Origin: AC-32 sp035455605
GTDB lineage: Bacteria; Actinomycetota; Thermoleophilia; Gaiellales; Gaiellaceae
Assembly: GCA_035455605.1 (NCBI GenBank)
Contig: DATIER010000245.1
Coordinates: forward strand, 1 to 28,425
Direction: 5' to 3'
Length of the DNA stretch: 28,425 nucleotides
Under the pieces are notes generated by a model. It searched no databases, had not been told where the DNA came from, and saw only the letters and a list, made by a program, of their open reading frames with translations. The first letter of the stretch is position 1, and each line of letters opens with the position of its first letter. Position numbers and translations under genes: made by a program. Positions 23,339 through 28,425 of the stretch are shown piece by piece.

Positions 23339-24112
23339 ATGGAAGCTGCTGCTGTTCCAGCCGTAGACGTCGCCGAGCAGGTGCCTGGCGCCGTCGTCGC
23401 CGCGCGGGAGATCACTCGCCGCTACGGCGAGGGCGACACGGCCGTGGACGCGCTCCGCGGAGTCTCGCTCGACGTCCAGCAGGGGAAGCTCACCGCGGTG
23501 ATGGGGCCGTCCGGCTCCGGCAAGTCGACGCTGATGCACATCCTGGCGGCGCTCGACCGGCCGACCTCGGGGGCGGTCTGGATCGCCGGCACGAAGCTCG
23601 GCGAGCTGAGCGACACCGAGATCACGAAGCTGCGCCGCGAGCACATCGGCTTCGTGTTCCAGTTCTTCAACCTGCTGCCGATGCTCACCGCCGAGGAGAA
23701 CGTCCTCCTGCCGCTGACGATCGCGGGCGAGAAGGCGGACCCGGGCTGGAAGGCCGAGCTGCTGAAGACGGTCGGGCTCGACGACCGGCGCGACCACCGA
23801 CCGGCCGAGCTCTCGGGCGGCCAGCAGCAGCGCGTCGCCATCGCCCGCGCGCTGATCTCGAAGCCGACCGTCGTCTTCGCGGACGAGCCGACGGGCAACC
23901 TCGACTCCAAGACAGGCGGAGAGATCCTCGAGCTGCTGCGCCACTCCGTCGAGGGGATGGGCCAGACCACGGTGATGGTCACGCACGACCCGCGCGCCGC
24001 CGCGATCGCCGACCGGATCCTCTTCCTCGCCGACGGCGTGATCGTGCGCGACATGCCGCGCGCGGAGCCCTCGGAAGTCCTCGCGGCGATGGAAGCGCTG
24101 ACCGCGTCCTGA
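23339..24112 (+). CDS. ABC transporter ATP-binding protein (MacB/LolD type)
   Basis: A 257-residue ATPase of the MacB/LolD/FtsE class. The Walker A GPSGSGKST begins at residue 56. The Q-loop region is FVFQFFNLLPMLTAEENV, the signature LSGGQQQRVAIARAL, the Walker B VVFADEPTGNLD, and the switch histidine is in MVTHDPRAA. The FNLLPMLTAEENV segment is diagnostic of this class, which powers mechanotransmission or lipoprotein/peptide export rather than solute import. I chose ATG 23339, preceded by GAGGGGAG at proper spacing, over an upstream TTG at 23273. The stop overlaps the permease ATG (TGATG), so ATPase and permease form one operon. A TACGGT hexamer at 23284-23289 may be its -10, giving a leader of about 40 bases. 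Confidence 0.95.
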   Translation: MEAAAVPAVDVAEQVPGAVVAAREITRRYGEGDTAVDALRGVSLDVQQGKLTAVMGPSGSGKSTLMHILAALDRPTSGAVWIAGTKLGELSDTEITKLRREHIGFVFQFFNLLPMLTAEENVLLPLTIAGEKADPGWKAELLKTVGLDDRRDHRPAELSGGQQQRVAIARALISKPTVVFADEPTGNLDSKTGGEILELLRHSVEGMGQTTVMVTHDPRAAAIADRILFLADGVIVRDMPRAEPSEVLAAMEALTAS

Positions 24113-26682
24113 TGCTGACGGTCGCGCTCAAGGGGCTCGCCGGCCGCAAGGTCCGGGCGGCGCTGACCGCGATCGCGATCGTCCTCGGCGTCGCGATGAT
24201 CAGCGGCACCTACGTCCTCACGGACACGATCAACAACGGCTTCAGCACGATCTTCACGCAGTCGTACGTGAACGCCGACGTCGTCATCACCGGCAAGGCC
24301 GCCTTCTCCAGCGCGAACGGCACGAGCGTCGAGCCGCCGCCGATGCCGGAGTCGCTGCTCGCGCAGGTGCAGCAGCTGTCGGGGACCGCGATCGCCGCCG
24401 GGTCGGTGACCAGCAACAACGTCAAGCTGATCGGCAAGAACGGCAAGGTCGTCTCGTCCGGAGGCGCGCCGACGCTCGGCTTCTCGGTGACGCCCCAGGG
24501 CCAGATCTTCAATCCCACGAAGCTGACCGCGGGGCACTGGCCCCATGGCTCTGGCGAGGTCGTGATCGACAAGGGGACGGCCTCGGGTCAGGGATTCGCC
24601 GTCGGTGACCAGATCCGGGTGCAGGGCTACGGGCCGATCAAGACGATGCGGGTGGCCGGCATCGCGACCTTCCCCAACGTGAGCATCGGCGGCGCGACCT
24701 TCGCCATCTTCGACCAGCCGACCGCCCAGGTGCTCTTCCACAAGCCCGGCCAGCTCGACGCCATTCGCGTGAAGTCGAAGTCGGGCGTCTCGAGCGCCGA
24801 GCTGATCTCGCAGATCCAGCCGCTGCTCTCGCCGACCGAGGTCGTCCGCAGCGGCACCGAGCAGGCCAAGAAGGACAAGCACGACCAGATCAGCGGGTTC
24901 CTCTCGTTCCTGCGCTACGCGCTGCTCGCGTTCGCCGCGATCGCGCTGTTCGTCGGCGCGTTCGTGATCGCGAACACGCTCTCGATCACGATCGCGCAGC
25001 GGACGCGGGAGTTCGCCACGCTGCGCACGCTCGGCGCGTCGCGGCGGCAGGTGCTCTGGTCGGTGGTGATCGAGGCCTTCGTGATCGGCCTGCTCGGCTC
25101 CATCGCCGGCCTGTTCCTCGGCCTGGCGCTCGCGAAGGGACTGCAGTGGCTGTTCGTCCAGATCGGGATCGACCTGCCGACCGGCTCGACCGTCTTCGCG
25201 ACGCGCACGATCGTGGTCGCGCTGCTCGTGGGCACGATCGTGACGCTGCTCGCGAGCATCCGACCCGCGCGGCGGGCGACGCGGGTGCCGCCGATCGCCG
25301 CGGTGCGCGAGGGCTCCGTCATCCCGCCGTCGCGCTGGGCGAAGTACGGCGCCGTGACCTCGCTGGTCATCCTCGTGATCGCCGTCGTCATGGTCTCCCT
25401 CGGCGCGCTCGCCAGCGGCATCGCGACCGGGCCGCGCCTGCTGCTGCTCGGCGTCGGCGTGCTCGTGCTCTTCGTCGCCGTCTCGATGAACGCGCCGAAG
25501 GTCGTGCGCCCGCTGGCCGCCGTGCTCGGCGCGCCCGCCCAGACGATCGGCGGGGCGCCCGGCATCCTCGCCCGCGACAACGCCACCCGGAACCCGGGCC
25601 GCACGGCCTCGACGGCGTCCGCGCTGATGATCGGCCTCGCGCTGGTCACGTTCGTCGCCATCTTCGGCGCCGGCATCCGCAGTTCGTTCGAGGACGCGGT
25701 CAACAAGCTCTTCGTGGCCGACTACGCGCTCACCTCCACGAGCACCTTCAACCCGATCGAGGCGCAGGCGGGCAAGGCGCTCGTCGGCAAGCCGGGCGTC
25801 GAGGACGTAAGCGCGATCCGCGCCGGCTCGGCCCGCTACCTCGGCTCGAACAACGACCTCACCGCGGTGCAGCCCAACCTGAACAAGACGGTCCAGATGA
25901 CCTGGACGCAGGGCACCAACGCCGTGCCCGGCGAGCTCGGCCTGGACGGCTTCTTCGCGAGCAAGAACTACGTCGAGGACCACCATCTCAGCCTGGGGTC
26001 GCCCGTCACGCTCACGTTCCCGAGCGGCAAGAAGACGACCGTCAGGCTGAAGGGCGTGTGGGACGAGCCGAAGGGCGGCTCGCCCTTCGCCCACATCACG
26101 ATCTCGACCACCCTGTTCGACAGGTTCACCCCGCGGCCGCAGGACGAGATGGTGCTGATGAACACGCCTCCCGACGGCGTCACGGACGCGAACACGGCGA
26201 AGCTCGACGGCTACGTCCAGGGCTTCGCCGATGCCAAGATCCAGACGCGCGACGAGTTCAAGTCGAACTTCGAAGCGCCGATCAACAAGCTGCTGAATCT
26301 GCTCTACGCGCTGCTTGCTCTGTCGGTGATCGTCAGCCTCGTCGGGATCATCAACACGCTCGTCCTGACGGTGTTCGAGCGGACACGCGAGCTCGGAATG
26401 CTGCGTGCGGTCGGGATGACCAGGCGCCAGGTGCGGATGATGATCCGCTACGAGAGCATCGTCACCTCGCTGATGGGCGCGGCGCTCGGGATGGTCGTCG
26501 GCATCTTCCTCGCGGCGCTGATCACGCACGCGCTCTCGAGCTCCGGGATCGTCTTCGCGGTGCCGTGGATCGAGATCGTCTACTTCGTGCTGGCGGCGAT
26601 CCTCGTCGGCATCCTGGCGGCCGTGATTCCGGCGCGCAGGGCGGCACGTCTGAACGTGCTGCAGGCCCTTCAGTACGAGTAG
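24112..26682 (+). CDS. ABC transporter permease with two FtsX domains (MacB-like)
   Basis: An 856-residue permease. It has an N-terminal membrane anchor (about 17-37) and a first extracytoplasmic MacB-type domain (about 40-255). A first FtsX block follows (about 265-415), with helices near LLAFAAIALFVGAFVIANT and the RTREFATLRTLGASRRQV coupling segment. Two further helices lie around 420-460, then a second extracytoplasmic domain (about 520-725). A second FtsX block closes the protein (about 730-850), with FERTRELGMLRAVGMTRRQV. This duplicated layout is common in actinobacterial export or envelope-stress transporters, where one protein can supply both permease halves. No membrane-fusion protein or two-component system is adjacent, so the substrate is unknown. 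Confidence 0.93.
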   Translation: MLTVALKGLAGRKVRAALTAIAIVLGVAMISGTYVLTDTINNGFSTIFTQSYVNADVVITGKAAFSSANGTSVEPPPMPESLLAQVQQLSGTAIAAGSVTSNNVKLIGKNGKVVSSGGAPTLGFSVTPQGQIFNPTKLTAGHWPHGSGEVVIDKGTASGQGFAVGDQIRVQGYGPIKTMRVAGIATFPNVSIGGATFAIFDQPTAQVLFHKPGQLDAIRVKSKSGVSSAELISQIQPLLSPTEVVRSGTEQAKKDKHDQISGFLSFLRYALLAFAAIALFVGAFVIANTLSITIAQRTREFATLRTLGASRRQVLWSVVIEAFVIGLLGSIAGLFLGLALAKGLQWLFVQIGIDLPTGSTVFATRTIVVALLVGTIVTLLASIRPARRATRVPPIAAVREGSVIPPSRWAKYGAVTSLVILVIAVVMVSLGALASGIATGPRLLLLGVGVLVLFVAVSMNAPKVVRPLAAVLGAPAQTIGGAPGILARDNATRNPGRTASTASALMIGLALVTFVAIFGAGIRSSFEDAVNKLFVADYALTSTSTFNPIEAQAGKALVGKPGVEDVSAIRAGSARYLGSNNDLTAVQPNLNKTVQMTWTQGTNAVPGELGLDGFFASKNYVEDHHLSLGSPVTLTFPSGKKTTVRLKGVWDEPKGGSPFAHITISTTLFDRFTPRPQDEMVLMNTPPDGVTDANTAKLDGYVQGFADAKIQTRDEFKSNFEAPINKLLNLLYALLALSVIVSLVGIINTLVLTVFERTRELGMLRAVGMTRRQVRMMIRYESIVTSLMGAALGMVVGIFLAALITHALSSSGIVFAVPWIEIVYFVLAAILVGILAAVIPARRAARLNVLQALQYE

Positions 26683-26705
26683 CTCGTTCCGTCCGGGGCG
26701 GTGCA

Positions 26706-26711
26706 TACGCT
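26706..26711 (+). promoter_or_regulatory. -10 hexamer for leaderless small gene
   Basis: TACGCT ends 6 bases before the GTG at 26718, supporting a separate gene rather than a continuation of upstream reading frames. Confidence 0.5.
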
Positions 26712-26717
26712 CCGGCC

Positions 26718-26909
26718 GTGCGACGGCTGCGTCCGCTGAGCGAGGAGGAGTGCTACCTCCGCTGCTACGGCGTCGACGAGACGACGGTGCGCGTCGTGCG
26801 CATCGAGCCGCGGCGCGAGGCGCGCGGCCTCGGGGGGATCACGGGTGAGGAGCTGCGGCAGCTGTTCGAGGTGCGCCTCGACGCGCGAGAGGCGGAGCTG
26901 GCGGCGTGA
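26718..26909 (+). CDS. Small hypothetical protein (63 residues)
   Basis: The GTG at 26718 gives a charged 63-residue protein with LSEEECYLRCYG near the N terminus (two cysteines, C12 and C16, in a CxxxC spacing) and a regular helical C terminus ELRQLFEVRLDARE. No known domain is recognised. Support comes from the well-placed TANNNT hexamer, the separate location after the transporter stop, and a balanced amino acid composition unlike the Arg/Ala-rich shadow frames here. The stop overlaps a possible 39-residue frame as GTGA. It may be transcribed together with the downstream DNA glycosylase gene. Confidence 0.6.
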   Translation: MRRLRPLSEEECYLRCYGVDETTVRVVRIEPRREARGLGGITGEELRQLFEVRLDAREAELAA

Positions 26910-27025
26910 AGGTGTGCGTGCACTGGGGCGGCACGCGCCGCGTGATCGGGCTGCGGCGCCCGCGGCGGCTCGGCCATGACCGGCGCTGCGCGCCGAAGAA
27001 GCGCTCCGCCGCCCGCTGTCGCTAG
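26906..27025 (+). CDS. Possible 39-residue basic ORF
   Basis: A GTG overlapping the preceding stop (GTGA) opens 39 codons rich in Arg and Lys, beginning MKVCVHWGGTRR, and runs into the first codons of the Mug-type gene in another frame. The coupling arrangement is the only positive sign; the composition is also that of a random GC-rich frame. No leaderless hexamer or family is visible. It may instead be untranslated spacer. Confidence 0.2.
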   Translation: MKVCVHWGGTRRVIGLRRPRRLGHDRRCAPKKRSAARCR

Positions 27026-27548
27026 CGCCGTCCCGGACGTCCTCGGGCCGGGCCTGGAGGTCGTCTTCTGCGGGATCAACCCCGGCTTCGTCTCCGCCGC
27101 GGCGGCCGCCCACTTCGCCAACCCGCGGAACGACTTCTGGCGCCTGCTGCACGCCGCCGGGTTCACCTCACGGCTGTACGACCCGGCCGAGCAGCTCGAC
27201 GTGCTGCGCGAGGGCATCGGTCTGACGAATGCGGCGCCGCGGACGACCAGGGGGTCCGGCGACCTCCGGCGCGCCGACTTCGCGGGCGCAGCCGAGCGGC
27301 TCGAGCGGCTTGCGCGCGACCTGCGCCCGGCCTGGATCGCGTTCGTCGGCAAGGAGGCGTACCGGGGGACCTTCGGCGAGCGGCCCGAGCTCGGCGTGCA
27401 GGAGCGGCAGCTGGCGGGCACGCGGCTGTTCGTGCTGCCGTCGACGTCGCCGGCAAACGCCGCCGTCCCGTGGGCCGAGCGCCTGCACTGGTTCCGAGAA
27501 CTGCGCAGGAACGTCAAGAACGTGAGCAATAAGCCGCGCATGCCCTAG
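26976..27548 (+). CDS. mug: Mug-type G:T/U mismatch-specific uracil-DNA glycosylase
   Basis: Removes uracil or ethenocytosine from mismatched DNA, a base-excision repair step in the nucleoid. The 190-residue protein has the motif GINPG with the catalytic-type N35, then FVSAAAAAHFANPRNDFWRLLHAAGFT, closely following the E. coli Mug order. Later come GIGLTNAAPR, WIAFVGKEAYRGTFG, and the second active-site loop in the form LPSTSPANAA (LPNPSG in E. coli Mug), common in actinobacterial homologues. The first ~18 residues are low-complexity, so a start further in is possible, but no better signal is seen. It is followed by a strong hairpin pair. Confidence 0.9.
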   Translation: MTGAARRRSAPPPAVASAVPDVLGPGLEVVFCGINPGFVSAAAAAHFANPRNDFWRLLHAAGFTSRLYDPAEQLDVLREGIGLTNAAPRTTRGSGDLRRADFAGAAERLERLARDLRPAWIAFVGKEAYRGTFGERPELGVQERQLAGTRLFVLPSTSPANAAVPWAERLHWFRELRRNVKNVSNKPRMP

Positions 27549-27550
27549 CG

Positions 27551-27593
27551 CCCGCCGCCCTCGAGCCGGCACGCTTCCAGCGAGGGCGGCGGG
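27551..27593. terminator. Strong GC hairpin downstream of mug
   Basis: A perfect 13-base-pair inverted repeat (27551-27563 with 27581-27593) and 17-base loop start two bases after the mug stop. There is no T tract. It lies between convergent genes and could end transcription from either side. Confidence 0.65.
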
Positions 27594-27599
27594 TCGCTA

Positions 27600-27621
27600 C
27601 CCCACCCACTAGAGGGTGGGG
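27600..27621. terminator. Second hairpin of the bidirectional terminator
   Basis: CCCCACCC (27600-27607) pairs with GGGTGGGG (27614-27621) around a 6-base loop. It sits 26 bases before the stop of the convergent membrane-protein gene and stacks next to the longer hairpin. Confidence 0.55.
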
Positions 27622-27647
27622 GCTGTGCCCGGGCGGGTCGAGCTTCG

Positions 27648-28097
27648 CTAGCTGCCGCTGACGCCGACGGCGGTCAGGAAGACCAGCACGACCGTCGTCA
27701 TCGCGAGCAGGCCGTGGAGGCCGACGATCGCGACGGGGAAGTGCTGTTCCGGCGGTGTCTCCGACGAGCCGGGCGAGCCGGTCACGCCGGTCGCCGCAGT
27801 CGGCCCTCGCTGTCGCCGTTGGTACCAGATGCCGAACATCGCGAAGCCGAGCAGCGCGACCACGGCCAGGAGCACGAACGCGACCCACGGCAGCGTGTCG
27901 TTGCCGTTGGCGACGTAGATGATCCAGATCACGAGGCCGGTCGCGGCCAGCAGGAAGTGGCCGAGGATCAGCGGCGGCCGGATCCGCGTTCCGGACTCCC
28001 GGCTCTGCCGCATGCCGCCCCTCGACAGCCAGATCGAGAGCATCACGAAGCCGCCGCCGGCGGTCGCGATCCACGCGATCAGCGCAGCCCATTCCAT
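27648..28097 (-). CDS. Four-helix integral membrane protein, hypothetical
   Basis: A 149-residue protein with four predicted membrane helices at about 4-24, 42-63, 70-91 and 121-144. A basic segment RGGMRQSRESGTRIR follows the first helix and a polar, Pro/Thr-rich loop (about 93-118) separates helices 3 and 4. Histidines within or near helices (H47 in LGHFLLAATG, H128 in VGLHGLLAM) are placed as in small haem- or metal-binding bundles, but this is only a resemblance. The ATG at 28097 has GGGAGG 6 bases upstream. It lies downstream of nadE on the same strand across a 190-base gap, so it probably has its own promoter. No family is recognised. Confidence 0.75.
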   Translation of the reverse strand: MEWAALIAWIATAGGGFVMLSIWLSRGGMRQSRESGTRIRPPLILGHFLLAATGLVIWIIYVANGNDTLPWVAFVLLAVVALLGFAMFGIWYQRRQRGPTAATGVTGSPGSSETPPEQHFPVAIVGLHGLLAMTTVVLVFLTAVGVSGS

Positions 28098-28287
28098 CCT
28101 CGCCTCCCTGTCGCTTTACGGGACGGAGTACGAACCATCCGCCTGCGCGGATTCGAGGGGAGTTACCCGCGAGAAGCCGCGTTAGTCGCCGCGAGTTCCG
28201 TGCGGAGGCGGAGCCTTGCCCGCCGGAGCCCTCGTGCGCGGTACGCGCGTCGACGCGCCGGACGCGGAAACCGACGTCCCCGTGCTG
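28098..28287. other. Intergenic region between nadE and the membrane protein gene
   Basis: 190 bases with no credible reading frame. The only notable structure is the perfect 14-base palindrome GCGCGTCGACGCGC at 28245-28258. It could form a short hairpin after nadE or be a protein-binding site. No clear -35/-10 pair for the membrane-protein gene was found. Confidence 0.4.
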
Positions 28288-28425
28288 CTAGCCGCGCCAG
28301 CGGTTGGTGATGGGCGTGCGGCGGTCGCGGCCGAACGCCTTCGGCGTGAGACGGACGCCGGGCGGTGCCTGCCGGCGCTTGTACTCGGCCCGGTCGATCA
28401 GCGCGAGCGCCCGCTCCACGACCTC
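28288..28425 (-). CDS. nadE: NAD+ synthetase, C-terminal end (partial)
   Basis: The minus-strand frame entering from the right edge encodes 45 residues and a TAG stop. The segment DRAEYKRRQAPPGVRLTPKA followed by FGRDRRTPITNRWRG is the strongly conserved C terminus of glutamine-dependent NAD+ synthetase (NadE), which converts deamido-NAD+ to NAD+ using ATP and glutamine-derived ammonia. The rest of the synthetase and the expected N-terminal nitrilase-type glutaminase domain lie outside the window. Identification rests on this C-terminal motif alone but the match is distinctive. Confidence 0.88.
   Translation of the reverse strand, partial: EVVERALALIDRAEYKRRQAPPGVRLTPKAFGRDRRTPITNRWRG

Noticed and set aside
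23422..26706. 1094-codon open frame on the minus strand opposite the ABC transporter
   Set aside because: Shadow of the ATPase and permease genes; composition is dominated by Arg, Asp, Glu and His with no recognisable fold.

Overview
The window is about 28 kb of very GC-rich, gene-dense chromosome with short gaps and many ATGA/GTGA-type overlaps. The proteins (SigR/RsrA-type sigma and anti-sigma pair, DUF3052 protein, LytR_C domain, YbdK-type ligase) and the many GTG starts suggest a high-GC actinobacterium, most likely an uncultured Thermoleophilia-type lineage (Gaiellales/Solirubrobacterales). That placement is inference from style and content; no rRNA or other marker is present. I saw no tRNA, rRNA, CRISPR array, insertion sequence or prophage gene, and no stretch over 300 bases without a gene.

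Layout. (1) 22-1979 (+): an ECF sigma factor, its zinc-finger anti-sigma factor, and a proline-rich surface protein with a membrane segment at each end. (2) 2006-3732: a YbdK-type carboxylate-amine ligase and a small CxxC metal-binding protein, converging on a PRC-barrel-like protein. (3) 3832-4667 (+): a second ECF sigma/anti-sigma pair resembling SigR/RsrA, preceded by a perfect SigR-type promoter. (4) 10616-4672 (-): a run encoding an amidohydrolase, the three subunits of a molybdenum hydroxylase, a MocA/MobA-like nucleotidyltransferase and an HTH-TM-LytR_C protein. (5) 10651-11787 (+): an M24 aminopeptidase, divergent from region 4. (6) 11920-15036 (+): an acetate/succinate permease, acetyl-CoA synthetase and a small helical protein, forming an acetate-uptake unit. 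(7) 18775-15033 (-): DUF3052 protein, thioesterase, M16 peptidase and a CHASE3/PAS histidine kinase whose 5' end is interrupted by an in-frame amber codon. (8) 18796-20636: a SIS-domain sugar-phosphate isomerase-like protein converging on an NAD-dependent epimerase. (9) 20708-23247: a secreted phospholipase C/acid phosphatase-type phosphoesterase converging on a cysteine-desulfurase-like PLP enzyme. (10) 23339-26682 (+): a MacB/FtsX-type ABC transporter (ATPase and large permease). (11) 26718-28425: a 63-residue protein, Mug-type DNA glycosylase, a four-helix membrane protein and the C-terminal end of NAD+ synthetase, which runs off the window.

Two themes recur. First, eleven genes have a TANNNT -10 hexamer ending 6-10 bases before the start codon, the signature of leaderless transcripts; this also fixes several start codons. 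Second, three of six convergent gene pairs share the palindrome CTAG as overlapping stop codons.

I did not find a convincing new multi-gene system. The most interesting items are the amber-interrupted histidine kinase, the self-consistent SigR-type regulatory unit, the leaderless promoter set (including a 34-base divergent pair), the four-cysteine insert of the molybdenum hydroxylase FAD subunit, and the structured leader of the acetate operon.
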